Positions 8,246 through 19,717 of a DNA stretch of 64,000 bases are shown here, one piece after another. The stretch comes from an uncultured Flavobacteriales bacterium (GTDB lineage Bacteria; Bacteroidota; Bacteroidia; Flavobacteriales_G; Salibacteraceae): assembly GCA_913020435.1 (NCBI GenBank), contig CAJVZZ010000003.1:101609-165608 (forward strand), read 5' to 3'. Position 1 is the first letter of the stretch. Every line of letters starts with the position of its first letter. Position numbers and translations under genes: made by a program. A model generated the notes under the pieces. That model was given only the letters and a program-made list of their open reading frames with translations, was not told the DNA's origin and did no database searches.

Positions 8246-8920
8246 CTAAATCTCTTCGTGCCCTTTTATACCAAAATACTTTCGGATACTAAATACAGCA
8301 GCATACAAAAGAGGTGTATCCAAGAGCGCCATGAGTGCTTTGAACATCCAGCCGTCAATTATAAACTGAAGTAACTCATCATTCGGTTTTACGCCATAAA
8401 ACAGCACAAGAACTACTAGTGTTGTATCCACCAATTGTGATAAAACTGTGGACCCATTATTTCTTAACCAAAGGAATTTCCCTTTCGTAAGTTTTTTCCA
8501 AAAATGGTAAATACGAATATCAATAAGCTGAGCAAAAAGGTAGGCTATCATTGAAGCAGAAATTACTCGCCAAGAATTTCCAAAAACTTGATCATAAGCA
8601 TCATTGTCTACCGGTGAATCCGCGATAGAATCAAAGCTTCCGCCGAGATATATAATGAGTAATACAAATAATGAAGCAGCAAGTCCGCTCAAAACCACTG
8701 AATTGGTTTTTTTTCTTCCATAGATTTCAGAAAGAATATCGGTTATCAGAAATGTTATTGGATAGGGTAAAATACCGGCAGAAATAATAAAAGTTTTAAA
8801 CCCTAGGTCGATAGAAATGAATTTATTGGCAATAAGATTGCAGGTTACCAACGCTGCAATAAATAAAGCTGCGAGTAGAAGATACAGTCGATCTGCTTGT
8901 TTTCTTTTTCCCTTATTCAT
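8246..8920 (-). CDS. yhhQ: Queuosine precursor transporter (YhhQ/DUF165 family)
   Basis: Integral membrane protein of 224 residues with about six hydrophobic helices. The segments LVTCNLIANKFISIDLG, PYPITFLITDILSEIYGRKK and the later TVLSQLVDTTLVVLVLF are the hallmarks of the YhhQ family, which imports the queuosine precursors preQ0/preQ1 for tRNA modification. Its start overlaps the stop of the upstream membrane glycosyltransferase by 8 nt, so it lies in that transcription unit. There is no room for a preQ1 riboswitch directly before it. Confidence 0.9.
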   Translation of the reverse strand: MNKGKRKQADRLYLLLAALFIAALVTCNLIANKFISIDLGFKTFIISAGILPYPITFLITDILSEIYGRKKTNSVVLSGLAASLFVLLIIYLGGSFDSIADSPVDNDAYDQVFGNSWRVISASMIAYLFAQLIDIRIYHFWKKLTKGKFLWLRNNGSTVLSQLVDTTLVVLVLFYGVKPNDELLQFIIDGWMFKALMALLDTPLLYAAVFSIRKYFGIKGHEEI

Positions 8921-10259
8921 AATTGTACTTAGCCAAGACCTTGCACCATATAGGATAACCGAGTAGGATTATATAAGATATAATTGGAACTCTAAATCGT
9001 GCATCTACATCGGTAATACTAGAGGTTACAGAAAAATACAGTATCAAGGATAAGAGAATTATCCCTATTTTCCAATTGGATTTAAACCAAAGAGGAAGGG
9101 AAAGTAAAATGGATAAATAAAAGCTGCCCAATAGCAGAACTTGAATTACAATAGCTAATTGAACTAACCAATTTGCTCGTTCTAATGCCAATTTAAAGCT
9201 GGCCCAATAGGAGTTTTGCATGTCTACATTGTTTAACGCGGGCTCTTCTCCCAATTTTTTACCATTGATTTGCATTCCAATATAAGATCGTAATGGTTTA
9301 ATGAAAAAGCCAACCCAACTTTTAAGCATCATTTTAAAAGCAACAACTGGATATTGTTGAATGACTTCAAGACATTCTTTTCGTGCAAATTTTTGGAAAT
9401 GTGGTATAGCGTAAGCGTTGTGTTCAAATGACAGTTCCGACAGTGGTTTTGAGTTACGATATTCATATTCTACAGTATGCCTATTCGAATTTGTGGCAAT
9501 TGCCTTAATATTTGATGCTGTATGAAAAAGTAGATTGACTTCTGCTATTGAACTGAAAAATGCGCCTCCAAAGGTTTGCTGGTTTCTATATATCCACGGG
9601 CTAATAAGGAGAGTTCCAATAACCACGAATTTTGTCAGCTGGATCAGTTCATGTTTTATTCCTTGTTGGTTAAAAATCAAAAGCATGAAAGGTATAGCGA
9701 CCAGTAAGTACATCGCGATTGGTTTGGTATAAGTTGCTAAAACAAGAAATAGCATCACATATTTTCTATGACTAGGTTCATTGCACTTAACGCTCTTTAT
9801 TAGGAAGAACAGTGCACAAACCAGAAAGAACCCAAACCAGGGTTCGGGCAAAACAGTATTTGAAAAGTACACATTCGGTATGTCAAGTGCTACTAAAAGT
9901 CCAACGACAAAAGCAGATAAACGATTTCGTTTTATCAATAATGCGCATTGAGAAGCTATTGCGGCAGTAAATGCGCCAATTAATGCTTGAGTGTAGACAA
10001 TCCATTCTCCATGTAATTGCAGCAGATGAAATAAGTAAATGTAAATCGAGTAAAAAGGTGTTCTAGTACTATCTGCTGTTAGCTGATCGCCAGTCATTTG
10101 CGAATAAACACCTTCATGGTAAAGATTATAAGCAATATTTAAATATCCCCATGAATCGTATAGATAGATGGATTCGGGGTGAAGAAACTGAATCAGAATT
10201 GAATATCCTAAACGAATAAAAAAGGCAATGAAGAATACGTAAGCTATTGGATGTCTCAT
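8913..10259 (-). CDS. GT39/ArnT-like membrane glycosyltransferase
   Basis: Polytopic membrane protein of 448 residues with about ten hydrophobic helices. After the first helix the periplasmic loop reads YLYDSWGYLNIAYNLYHEG, and TVLPEPWF follows later; both resemble the acidic catalytic loop and the conserved EP segment of GT-C transferases that use polyprenyl-phosphate sugars. The sugar and acceptor are unknown. The open frame extends upstream to 10337 but crosses the groEL terminator hairpin, so the ATG at 10259 (MRHPIAYVFF) is the likely start. It overlaps the queuosine transporter gene by 8 nt. Confidence 0.8.
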   Translation of the reverse strand: MRHPIAYVFFIAFFIRLGYSILIQFLHPESIYLYDSWGYLNIAYNLYHEGVYSQMTGDQLTADSTRTPFYSIYIYLFHLLQLHGEWIVYTQALIGAFTAAIASQCALLIKRNRLSAFVVGLLVALDIPNVYFSNTVLPEPWFGFFLVCALFFLIKSVKCNEPSHRKYVMLFLVLATYTKPIAMYLLVAIPFMLLIFNQQGIKHELIQLTKFVVIGTLLISPWIYRNQQTFGGAFFSSIAEVNLLFHTASNIKAIATNSNRHTVEYEYRNSKPLSELSFEHNAYAIPHFQKFARKECLEVIQQYPVVAFKMMLKSWVGFFIKPLRSYIGMQINGKKLGEEPALNNVDMQNSYWASFKLALERANWLVQLAIVIQVLLLGSFYLSILLSLPLWFKSNWKIGIILLSLILYFSVTSSITDVDARFRVPIISYIILLGYPIWCKVLAKYNYE

Positions 10260-10308
10260 ACTAACACAATACAAAATCAAATTTAGATGATTGATTCGTA
10301 TACACCTC

Positions 10309-10347
10309 AAAAAAAATCCCCTACTACACTGCTGCAATAGGGGATTT
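10309..10347 (-). terminator. Rho-independent terminator of groESL
   Basis: On the minus strand AAATCCCCTA (complement of 10338-10347) pairs with TAGGGGATTT (complement of 10314-10323) across a 14-nt loop and runs into a T-tract (A-run 10309-10316 on the plus strand). It lies 24 nt after the groEL stop. Confidence 0.9.
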
Positions 10348-10371
10348 AATTATTCAGGGAATCTTTAGTTC

Positions 10372-12030
<1,659 letters not shown>

Positions 12031-12041
12031 TTATTTTTCGA

Positions 12042-12317
12042 TTAAACAATTGCAAAAATGTCTGCTTCTCTCATCATTAGGTACTCACCACCATCGATAG
12101 AGATTTCAGTCCCTGAGTATTTCCCGTAAAGAACGGTGTCACCAACTTTTACTGTCATTGGTTCATCTGGTTTTCCATTTCCAACTGCTAGAACTTTTCC
12201 TTTCTGTGGTTTTTCTTTGGCTGTGTCAGGAATAATGATTCCTCCCGCAGTTTTTTCTTCAGCTGCAGCAGGTTCAACAACGACTCTGTCTGCTAAAGGT
12301 TTGATGTTTAATCCCAT
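12042..12317 (-). CDS. groS: Co-chaperonin GroES
   Basis: A 91-residue Gro[36 protein letters not shown] contains the mobile loop (about 18-33), and [26 protein letters not shown] is the canonical C-terminus. It caps the GroEL ring. It is first in the groES-groEL unit; the upstream gap to secG contains a terminator, so groESL probably has its own promoter, although I cannot point to a good consensus match in the 106-nt gap. Confidence 0.97.
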   Translation of the reverse strand: MGLNIKPLADRVVVEPAAAEEKTAGGIIIPDTAKEKPQKGKVLAVGNGKPDEPMTVKVGDTVLYGKYSGTEISIDGGEYLMMREADIFAIV

Positions 12318-12423
12318 TTTTGAAATATATTTTTAGTTAAACTATTGTGTATCTTACAACATATATCATTTCGTATGCCATAGAATCATTGCAGACAGTT
12401 TGGGTCAGTTTTTAAGTTTAATC

Positions 12424-12457
12424 CAAAAAAAATGTCAGTATGAATGACATACTGACA
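12424..12457 (-). terminator. Terminator after secG
   Basis: TGTCAGTAT (12433-12441) and ATACTGACA (12449-12457) form a 9-bp stem with a 7-nt loop, followed on the minus strand by a T-run (A-run 12424-12431). It lies 29 nt after the secG stop and separates secG from groES. Confidence 0.88.
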
Positions 12458-12485
12458 CTTTTAAAAAGTCTTTTGAAGTTTTGTT

Positions 12486-12821
12486 CTATTGAGCCGGAGC
12501 TTGCTGAGCCGGTTGCACAGGTTGTTGAGGCAGAATAGTTTCACTCTCAACAAAATCTTGAATTTGAGATTCTTCAGGACTCAATTCAGTTGCTTGTCCA
12601 GTACCTTGCAATGCGGCAGCACCTAGGCAAAGACAAAGCAATAAAATGGCCAATCCCCATGTTGCTTTTTCTAACACATCAGCGGTTTTCTTAACGCCCA
12701 TAACTTGGTTTGCTGAAGAAAAGCTACTGGCCAATCCTCCACCTTTAGATTCTTGAACTAATACTACTCCTATAAGAAGTACGCAAACGATAAATATGAT
12801 AATAAAAATGAATGTCAACAT
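12486..12821 (-). CDS. secG: Preprotein translocase subunit SecG
   Basis: Small subunit of the SecYEG channel, 111 residues. Two transmembrane helices (about 2-22 and 53-72) flank the conserved cytoplasmic loop VLVQESKGGGLASSF. The family motif GVKKTADVLEKATW precedes helix two. The C-terminus is a Gln/Pro/Ala-rich tail. It lies 6 nt downstream of the TPR gene on the minus strand and is followed by a terminator, so it ends the miaB-to-secG unit. Confidence 0.95.
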   Translation of the reverse strand: MLTFIFIIIFIVCVLLIGVVLVQESKGGGLASSFSSANQVMGVKKTADVLEKATWGLAILLLCLCLGAAALQGTGQATELSPEESQIQDFVESETILPQQPVQPAQQAPAQ

Positions 12822-12827
12822 GGTGTT

Positions 12828-13742
12828 CTAATTTTCTTTCAATTTCTGGATAAGGCGCGCAAAGTAACCGTTTTTTTCGGGAAATTTCAAACTTAATTTT
12901 TCATAAGCTGAAATGGCTCTTTTAAAGTTTCCTTGCTGCGCATAAATTTTCGCAAGTGTTTCAGTAACAAAGTCTTCGTTTTCTGCTAGACTCATTTTGG
13001 CCATGTTTTCAGGTGAGAAAAATTCGGTTTGTGGCCTTCTTATTTGAAGTAAGGTAGGTGTAACTTCTTTTGATAAGTGGATTTTTTCTTCACCCTGAGT
13101 AATAAACCTCTCAATTAAATGACTTTTATGAGCTTTCGGAATAGAAGCTTTCAAGGGATTTGGTTGAGCCGTTCCTTTTCCTGAACTTACATTTAGCCAA
13201 GCAAGTACATTCATGGAATTATCCAATTCAATTTTTACTGCTTCCAGGTGTTCTTTTTCAGAAACCTCAGATTTCTCAGCTTTAGTTTCCTCTTTAAGTT
13301 CTGGCTGTTCAACACTTTCTTTAAGTATCGAAGCTGAAATAGCATGGCTTAAGATTTCTTTCTCTAAAGCTCGTTTTTCTTCTTTTTCTTTTTGAGATAA
13401 AGGCTGCTCAGGCACAATATCAATTTTAGTTTCTTGGATTTTTGATGGATCAACTGAAGAAGTAATTTCTACTTTTTTGCTTTCTCCTTGATTAGCAATT
13501 GCTACTTCAACATTTGGCTTAATGACATAATCATATAAAGCACTGCGGTTAGGCGAGTATATAGCTGCTTTTTTAATTTTTTCTTGATAGTCTAATCCTG
13601 ATTCCAACTGCTCTAACTTAGCATCGAAAACATGTAGACTCGATAAATAGGGATATCGCTTTTTTAGTTCTTGCAACTCCACTTTAGATTGCAAAAGAAC
13701 TTTAGGATTTTCTATACTTTCTATTAACCAGTTGAAATTCAT
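12828..13742 (-). CDS. TPR-containing protein of unknown function
   Basis: A 304-residue, Lys/Glu-rich protein without signal peptide or membrane helix. The middle (about 100-200) is low-complexity and highly charged; the C-terminal 50 residues (VTETLAKIYAQQGNFKRAISAYEKLSLKFPEK) form a clear tetratricopeptide repeat, which suggests protein-protein contact. It begins by a one-base TAATG overlap with the lptE stop and ends 6 nt before secG, a layout I recall as common in Bacteroidota. A link to envelope biogenesis is inferred only from position. The function is unknown. Confidence 0.85.
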   Translation of the reverse strand: MNFNWLIESIENPKVLLQSKVELQELKKRYPYLSSLHVFDAKLEQLESGLDYQEKIKKAAIYSPNRSALYDYVIKPNVEVAIANQGESKKVEITSSVDPSKIQETKIDIVPEQPLSQKEKEEKRALEKEILSHAISASILKESVEQPELKEETKAEKSEVSEKEHLEAVKIELDNSMNVLAWLNVSSGKGTAQPNPLKASIPKAHKSHLIERFITQGEEKIHLSKEVTPTLLQIRRPQTEFFSPENMAKMSLAENEDFVTETLAKIYAQQGNFKRAISAYEKLSLKFPEKNGYFARLIQKLKEN

Positions 13743-14251
13743 TACCAGTCGCTTACAGATTTGTTGAAAATATCTTGAACCAGTAATTCATTTACTTGGG
13801 AAATAAGTTCGTCTTCTACTTCGGAAAGAGGCTTCTGACTATCGTAATCAATGTATTGGCTAAAAGATTGTTCAAAGTTTTTGGATTCATCTTGGGTATT
13901 TACAAATACAACGCTAACGGCAACTGTGAGACGATTTTGAGCAGCAAGTTCGCTAGCTTGAATACTTATTGGAGCGGTTCTGTAATCTGTTATTTTCCCA
14001 GAAAACTGCAGATCACCGTCTTTTTTAACGAGATCCAATTTTGTCTGATTAAGAAAAATATTTCTCAGAGCTTCTGTAAATTGTTGTGACATTGTTGGCT
14101 GAGCGAGTGGTGCGTAATTTGGAAAAAAATCGACGGAGTATGTTTTTACCTCGTTGTAGTCTACTGATGCGCCTGAAAATCCATAATTTATTTTACAACC
14201 GACATAAACAGTTGAAATCAATGCAATTAATATGATAGCAGTCCGGTTCAA
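13742..14251 (-). CDS. lptE: LptE-family LPS assembly lipoprotein
   Basis: A 169-residue lipoprotein with a short signal peptide and a lipobox ending at Cys19 (VYVGC). The body, starting INYGFSGASVDY and containing FFPNYAPLAQPTMSQQFTEAL, then an alternating beta pattern, resembles the Bacteroidota LptE family, which plugs the LptD channel in the outer membrane for LPS export. LptE proteins diverge widely, so the call rests on fold-like pattern and neighbourhood. Its ATG overlaps the sigma-54 activator stop by 4 nt (ATGA), and its TAA overlaps the next ATG. Confidence 0.8.
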   Translation of the reverse strand: MNRTAIILIALISTVYVGCKINYGFSGASVDYNEVKTYSVDFFPNYAPLAQPTMSQQFTEALRNIFLNQTKLDLVKKDGDLQFSGKITDYRTAPISIQASELAAQNRLTVAVSVVFVNTQDESKNFEQSFSQYIDYDSQKPLSEVEDELISQVNELLVQDIFNKSVSDW

Positions 14252-15516
14252 TTGAGATCGTATTCTTTGATTTTTCGGTAGAGTGTGCGCTCACTTATCC
14301 CAAGTTCACTTGCCGCCATCTTTCGTTTCCCTTTATACTTCTCTAATGCTTTAGCAATCATTTCCTTTTCTTTTTCCTCCAAAGAAAGTGATTCTTCTAT
14401 GACCTCATGATGTTGGAACCCATCTGTATCAGGGTTAGAGTAGATTGGTGAAAAATCGTCTCCCTCCTCAGAACTTTCCTTCTCAGGTTCGCTGGTGGTA
14501 GTTAATTGTCTTTCATTTCCAGAATTGACATCTTTAATAATCTGAGTTAGAATCCTAGAGTTTTCAGTATCATCTGTGTCAATATTATTGGTGCGGGCCA
14601 TTTCAAGGACTAATTTTTTCAAGTCGGTTACGTCACCTTTTAAATCGAAAAGTACTTTATAAAGAATTTCTCTTTCATTTTCAAATCCTTCAGACTGATT
14701 CTTTTTTGAAGCGATCGCGGGTAAAGAGCTGCTAGAGTAGTTTGGTAAGTATTTCAGTATTTCCTCTGAGGTTATATTGCGTTCCGTCTCAATAATTGAA
14801 ATTTGTTCGGTTATATTTTTCAATTGTCGAATGTTTCCGGGCCAAGCATAATTCATTAAAAGATGCTGAGCATCCTCAGTCAATCGAATAGGTGGCATCG
14901 TATATTTTTCAGCAAAGTCTGATGAAAACTTACGGAATAACAAATAAATATCAGCCTTACGATTCCTTAAGGCAGGAAGTGTTAATGGAACTGTACTTAA
15001 GCGATAAAAAAGATCTTCTCTAAATTTGCCCTTTTGAATGTTTTCTGGAAGGTTAACATTAGTTGCGGCTACAATTCTAATATCTGTTTTTTGAACTTTA
15101 CTGGAGCCTACTTTTATGAATTCACCAGTTTCTATAACCCGAAGCAGTCGCACTTGAGTTTGAAGCGGTAATTCTCCAACTTCATCTAAAAAAATTGTTC
15201 CACCATCTGCTTCTTCAAAATACCCTTGACGTGCATTTTGGGCTCCTGTAAAGGCTCCTTTTTCATGGCCAAATAACTCGGAGTCGATCGTTCCTTCCGG
15301 AATAGCACCGCAATTAACGGCAATATATTTTTTATGCTTTCTGTTGCTTAGTTGGTGGATGATTTTCGGGAAGTTTTCCTTTCCAGTTCCACTTTCACCT
15401 GTAACCAAAACGCTTAAATCTGTAGGAGCAACACGCATAGCTTTGGCAATAGATCGCTCCAAAGCTTCAGAAGTTCCAATAATTTCGAATCGTTGTTTTA
15501 TTTGTTGAACTGTCAT
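14248..15516 (-). CDS. Sigma-54-dependent transcriptional activator (AAA+ plus Fis HTH)
   Basis: Enhancer-binding protein of 422 residues. The AAA+ domain begins almost at the N-terminus: Walker A GESGTGKE at 40-47, the sigma-54 contact loop GAFTGA at 87-92, Walker B GGTIFLDE at 105-112, and a later arginine-containing sensor segment. After an acidic linker (about 330-375) a Fis-type helix-turn-helix (KRKMAASELGISERTLYRKIKEYDL) ends the protein. There is no receiver, PAS or GAF domain, so its control is not through direct phosphorylation. It lies between miaB (5-nt gap) and lptE (4-nt overlap), an arrangement I recall as conserved in Bacteroidota. Confidence 0.93.
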   Translation of the reverse strand: MTVQQIKQRFEIIGTSEALERSIAKAMRVAPTDLSVLVTGESGTGKENFPKIIHQLSNRKHKKYIAVNCGAIPEGTIDSELFGHEKGAFTGAQNARQGYFEEADGGTIFLDEVGELPLQTQVRLLRVIETGEFIKVGSSKVQKTDIRIVAATNVNLPENIQKGKFREDLFYRLSTVPLTLPALRNRKADIYLLFRKFSSDFAEKYTMPPIRLTEDAQHLLMNYAWPGNIRQLKNITEQISIIETERNITSEEILKYLPNYSSSSLPAIASKKNQSEGFENEREILYKVLFDLKGDVTDLKKLVLEMARTNNIDTDDTENSRILTQIIKDVNSGNERQLTTTSEPEKESSEEGDDFSPIYSNPDTDGFQHHEVIEESLSLEEKEKEMIAKALEKYKGKRKMAASELGISERTLYRKIKEYDLN

Positions 15517-15521
15517 GTCGT

Positions 15522-16952
15522 TTAGACTGCTGCTTCTCCTTTTAACGTAGCTGAGTTTGCTGAGATTATCTTAACATTGACATACTGGCCTGCTTTAAAG
15601 CCTTGATTTGGAAAAATCACCATGGTGTTCTCTGAGATTCTCCCGCAAAACTCATTGGGGTCTTTTTTAGATGGACCTTCAATCAGCACTTCCTTAGTAT
15701 GCCCAATAAAAGAATCATTCGTCTTTTTCTGATTCTTTCTCTGTATATCGATTATTTCGCTTAATCGGTCTGCTTTTACTTTTTCAGGAACATTATCTTC
15801 AAACTTTCGTTCAGCCAACGTTTTAGGTCGTTCAGAATATTTATACATATAGGCAAAGCTGAACTCTACCTCTTTCACTAATGATATAGTATCTTGATGT
15901 TCCTGATCGGTTTCATCGCAAAATCCGATTATAAGGTCAGTACTAATCGTACATTCAGGCGTAATAGTCTTAATAGCATTAATTCTATTCAAGTACCATT
16001 CGCGAGTATAGCCACGATTCATTCGTTTGAGCATTTCACTATTTCCTGATTGAACAGGTAGGTGAATGTAATTACAGATATTCTTATATTTTTTGATTGC
16101 GTGTAATACGTCGGTTGTCATATCCTTAGGATGCGAAGTAGAAAATCGAACCCTAAGCAGAGGATCGACTTCCGCAACCATTACCATAAGTTCTGCGAAG
16201 CTTACTGTCGATTTATTTTCATCTTTTATTTCTCCTTTTTTAGAAATGTTCCAACGATAAGAATCAACATTTTGTCCTAATAAAGTAACCTCTCTAAATC
16301 CCATTTCAAATAAATCCCTGGCCTCTTGGACAATAGTTTCGGGATCTCTACTACGTTCTCTTCCTCTAGTAAACGGAACAACACAAAAGGAGCACATATT
16401 ATCGCAGCCTCTTGTTATTGAAATGAATGAAGAAACTCCATTTGCTCCTAATTTTACTGGAGAAATATCTGCGTAGGTTTCGTCTCTAGACAGTAAAACA
16501 TTAACTGCTTTTTGACCGCTTTCAATTTCTTGAATCAATTCTGGTAATGCGCGGTAAGAATCTGGTCCTGCAATTAAATCAACTAATTTCTCTTCTTCAA
16601 GTAGCTGTGTTTTAAGCCGTTCGGCCATGCATCCCAAAATCCCAACTTTCATTTTAGGATTGAACTTTCGTTTAATTCCTTTAAATTCTTTGAGTTTGTT
16701 TCTTACTGTTTGTTCCGCTTTGTCTCTAATCGAACAAGTGTTAATGAGAATAAGATCAGCCTCTTGTGGGTTGTACGTAGTTGTAAATCCTTCTTTGGTT
16801 AATATGGACGCAACAATTTCACTATCTGAGAAATTCATTGCGCAACCATACGACTCCAAATAAAGTTTTTTTCCATTTGGTTTCGTAGGTAAATCCACAA
16901 GGGTAGAATTACCCTGTATTTCTTCTACTATATTTTTTGTTTCTACGGGCAT
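15522..16952 (-). CDS. miaB: tRNA-2-methylthio-N6-dimethylallyladenosine synthase
   Basis: Radical-SAM methylthiotransferase that adds the ms2 group to i6A37 of tRNAs reading UNN codons. The N-terminal UPF0004 domain ([13 protein letters not shown] and two further Cys) binds one 4Fe-4S cluster; the radical-SAM CxxxCxxC is in [18 protein letters not shown]; a TRAM domain closes the protein. The start is uncertain: the ATG at 16952 ([11 protein letters not shown]) gives 476 residues, while an in-frame ATG at 16985 would add 11. It heads a minus-strand unit with the sigma-54 activator, lptE, TPR gene and secG. Confidence 0.95.
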   Translation of the reverse strand: MPVETKNIVEEIQGNSTLVDLPTKPNGKKLYLESYGCAMNFSDSEIVASILTKEGFTTTYNPQEADLILINTCSIRDKAEQTVRNKLKEFKGIKRKFNPKMKVGILGCMAERLKTQLLEEEKLVDLIAGPDSYRALPELIQEIESGQKAVNVLLSRDETYADISPVKLGANGVSSFISITRGCDNMCSFCVVPFTRGRERSRDPETIVQEARDLFEMGFREVTLLGQNVDSYRWNISKKGEIKDENKSTVSFAELMVMVAEVDPLLRVRFSTSHPKDMTTDVLHAIKKYKNICNYIHLPVQSGNSEMLKRMNRGYTREWYLNRINAIKTITPECTISTDLIIGFCDETDQEHQDTISLVKEVEFSFAYMYKYSERPKTLAERKFEDNVPEKVKADRLSEIIDIQRKNQKKTNDSFIGHTKEVLIEGPSKKDPNEFCGRISENTMVIFPNQGFKAGQYVNVKIISANSATLKGEAAV

Positions 16953-17106
16953 GAAATTCGCTTTCTGTCTGTATTTAGCGTGCAAAACTAGGCAATAATT
17001 AAAGAGCTGTCAAACTGTCATTTTAATTCAGGTTAAAAGCACTCAATGAAGAGTGGTTTTAAACTCTAATTGTATGTGGTTTGATAGTAAAAATTAAACT
17101 TTGATT

Positions 17107-17134
17107 TTGATGTTTTAAAGATTGCCTTACTTTG
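17107..17134 (+). promoter_or_regulatory. Putative promoter of topA
   Basis: TTG at 17107-17109 and TACTTTG at 17128-17134, separated by 18 nt, approximate the Bacteroidota consensus (the -7 box is one base short). It lies 59 nt before the topA ATG in the gap between the divergent miaB and topA. Confidence 0.45.
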
Positions 17135-17193
17135 CACCGATCAAAAAAGTGAAATAGATTTCTCTGAATTTGATAAAAATTAAAACAAACTGA

Positions 17194-19695
17194 ATGAATT
17201 TAGTAATTGTTGAGTCACCAGCCAAGGCCAAAACTATAGAAGGTTTTCTAGGTAAAGGTTTTACTGTTAAGTCAAGTTTTGGTCACGTTAGAGATTTAGC
17301 TGGAAAAGACAAGGCTATTGATGTTGATAATGGATTTGAACCTCATTACGAGGTAATGAAAGATAAAACAGTGATCGTAAAAGAGCTTCAGCGATTAGCC
17401 AAGAAAAGTGATATTGTTTGGTTAGCAACGGATGAGGATCGTGAGGGTGAGGCTATTAGCTGGCATTTGTACGAAACACTTGGATTGACTCCTGAAAAGA
17501 CTAAGCGCATTGTGTTTCATGAAATCACTAAATCAGCCATTACAAAAGCAATTGAAAATCCTAGAACAATCGATAAGAATTTAGTTGATGCTCAGCAAGC
17601 AAGACGTGTATTAGATAGATTGGTAGGCTTTGAACTTTCACCCGTATTATGGAGGAAAGTAAAGCCTTCTTTGTCTGCGGGTCGTGTGCAATCGGTAACA
17701 GTTCGTCTAATCGCCGAAAGAGAAGAAGAAGTTGAAGAATTTGTACCTGTTTCTGCTTATAGAGTTAATGCAGATTTTTTAGTAGACGAAAAAAGTGTTC
17801 TTAAGGCAGAAATGCCGCATAGGTTTGAGAAGGAAGAAGACGCTTTATCCTTTTTGAAAACATGTAAGAACAGTGAATTCAGCATAAAATCTATTGAAAA
17901 GAAACCAGGAACACGATCTCCTTCAGCACCTTTTACTACTTCAACTTTACAACAAGAAGCTAGTAGGAAATTGGGATACTCAGTTCAACAAACAATGGTT
18001 GTTGCTCAAAAACTTTATGAAAGTGGTAAGATAACATACATGAGAACAGATTCCATGAATCTTTCTCAAACCGCAATTGATGGAGCAAAAGATGAGATTT
18101 TAAAATCATACGGTTCAGAATATTCAAATATTAAACAATATACAACCAAGTCTAAAGGTGCGCAAGAAGCGCATGAGGCGATTCGTCCGACAAACTTTGC
18201 AGAACATACTGTTTTTGGAGATTCTAGTCTGCAAAGGCTATATGATTTGATTTGGAAAAGAACTGTTGCCTCTCAAATGTCGAATGCCAAGTTTGAGAAA
18301 ACCAACGTGGTAATTGATATAAGTAAAAGTCAGAATGAACACTTTAAGGCCAAAGGAGAGGTGTTGCTATTTGACGGATTCTTAAAAGTATACTTAGAAG
18401 GAGTTGATGATGATGATGAGCAAGAAGAGCAAGGAATGTTGCCTCCAATTAAAGAAGGACAGGCTTTAGAACCAAAATCTATTCTTGCTACAGAGAAATT
18501 TACAAATCATCCTCCAAGATACAGTGAAGCTAGTTTAGTTAAGAAGTTAGAAGCATTAGGAATTGGTAGACCATCTACTTATGCTCCAACGATCAATACA
18601 GTTCAAAAAAGAGGTTATGTTGAAAAAGCTGATCGCGATGGGCACGAAAGGAAATTCCGTCAGTTATCTTTAATCGGAAGAAATGATGTCAAAGAAGATG
18701 ATAAAGTTGAGAATACTGGTGCTGAGCGAAAGAAATTATTTCCTACGGATATAGGCAGAGTTGTAAACGATTATTTAGTTAAAACGTTTCCTTCAGTGCT
18801 AGATTACGGTTTTACGGCTGAAGTTGAGAAAGAATTTGATGAAATAGCTGAAGGATTGAAAAAGTGGAACGATATGATCGATCGCTTCTACGGACCTTTT
18901 CACAAGGCGGTGAATGCCGCACTGGAAGATGAAGGCCGCGCAAATGGTGAACGATTGCTAGGGGTAGATCCTAAATCTGGCAAAAACGTTTATGCTAAAA
19001 TTGGTCGATTTGGGCCAATGATTCAAATTGGCGAGCGAGAAGATGAAGAAAAGCCTTTATTTTCTCCAATTCGAGGGAATATTAGTATGACCAAGGTTAC
19101 ACTCGAACAAGCGTTAGAGTTTTTTAAGCTTCCAAAAACATTAGGAGAGCACGACAAAGAAGAAGTCTTAATTGCTGTGGGGCGCTTTGGGCCATATGTT
19201 AAATATGGTACAATGTACGTGTCTCTAGATAAAGGGGAAGACCCTATGTCCGTTGAGCTGCCAAGAGCGATTGAACTTATTGAAGCGAAAAAAGTAGCTG
19301 ATGCACCTGTTGATCATTACGATGACCTCCCTGTTCAAAAAGGTGTTGGAAGATTTGGTCCTTTTATTAAGTGGAATAGTATATTTATTAACGTAAACAA
19401 GAAATACGATTTCGATAACCTTTCTCATGAAGACATTGTCCAATTAATAGAGGACAAAAAGCAAAAAGAAATTGATAAGGTTGTTCATAATTGGGAAGAA
19501 GAAGGAATCAGAGTTGAAAAAGCACGTTGGGGAAGATCTAACATTATAAAGGGTAAAACTAAGATTGAACTTCCGAAAACAGTAGATGCCGAGAGCCTAT
19601 CTCTTAAAGATGTAAAAGATCTTATCGAGAAAAACAAACCTGTAAAAAAGAGTAAGGCAGGTGCGAAAAAGGCAACTAAAGCTAAGAAGAAATAG
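17194..19695 (+). CDS. topA: DNA topoisomerase I (type IA)
   Basis: Relaxes negative supercoils by single-strand passage. The TOPRIM domain opens with VIVESPAKAKTIEGFLG and carries the acidic triad in ATDEDREGEAI (Asp80, Asp82, Glu84 region); the active-site tyrosine is Tyr282 in ITYMRTDSMNLS. After the toroid, the C-terminus has repeated 'GRFGP(Y/F/M)(I/V)K' units (about residues 608, 665, 712) plus a related ARWG unit, then a lysine-rich tail (KKSKAGAKKATKAKKK), in place of the zinc ribbons of the E. coli enzyme. The length is 833 residues. Confidence 0.97.
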   Translation: MNLVIVESPAKAKTIEGFLGKGFTVKSSFGHVRDLAGKDKAIDVDNGFEPHYEVMKDKTVIVKELQRLAKKSDIVWLATDEDREGEAISWHLYETLGLTPEKTKRIVFHEITKSAITKAIENPRTIDKNLVDAQQARRVLDRLVGFELSPVLWRKVKPSLSAGRVQSVTVRLIAEREEEVEEFVPVSAYRVNADFLVDEKSVLKAEMPHRFEKEEDALSFLKTCKNSEFSIKSIEKKPGTRSPSAPFTTSTLQQEASRKLGYSVQQTMVVAQKLYESGKITYMRTDSMNLSQTAIDGAKDEILKSYGSEYSNIKQYTTKSKGAQEAHEAIRPTNFAEHTVFGDSSLQRLYDLIWKRTVASQMSNAKFEKTNVVIDISKSQNEHFKAKGEVLLFDGFLKVYLEGVDDDDEQEEQGMLPPIKEGQALEPKSILATEKFTNHPPRYSEASLVKKLEALGIGRPSTYAPTINTVQKRGYVEKADRDGHERKFRQLSLIGRNDVKEDDKVENTGAERKKLFPTDIGRVVNDYLVKTFPSVLDYGFTAEVEKEFDEIAEGLKKWNDMIDRFYGPFHKAVNAALEDEGRANGERLLGVDPKSGKNVYAKIGRFGPMIQIGEREDEEKPLFSPIRGNISMTKVTLEQALEFFKLPKTLGEHDKEEVLIAVGRFGPYVKYGTMYVSLDKGEDPMSVELPRAIELIEAKKVADAPVDHYDDLPVQKGVGRFGPFIKWNSIFINVNKKYDFDNLSHEDIVQLIEDKKQKEIDKVVHNWEEEGIRVEKARWGRSNIIKGKTKIELPKTVDAESLSLKDVKDLIEKNKPVKKSKAGAKKATKAKKK

Positions 19696-19717
19696 ATCTT
19701 AATTAAGAGCATTGGAA

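Noticed and set aside
12318..12423. CIRCE/HrcA operator upstream of groES
   Set aside because: No TTAGCACTC-N9-GAGTGCTAA-type inverted repeat is present.
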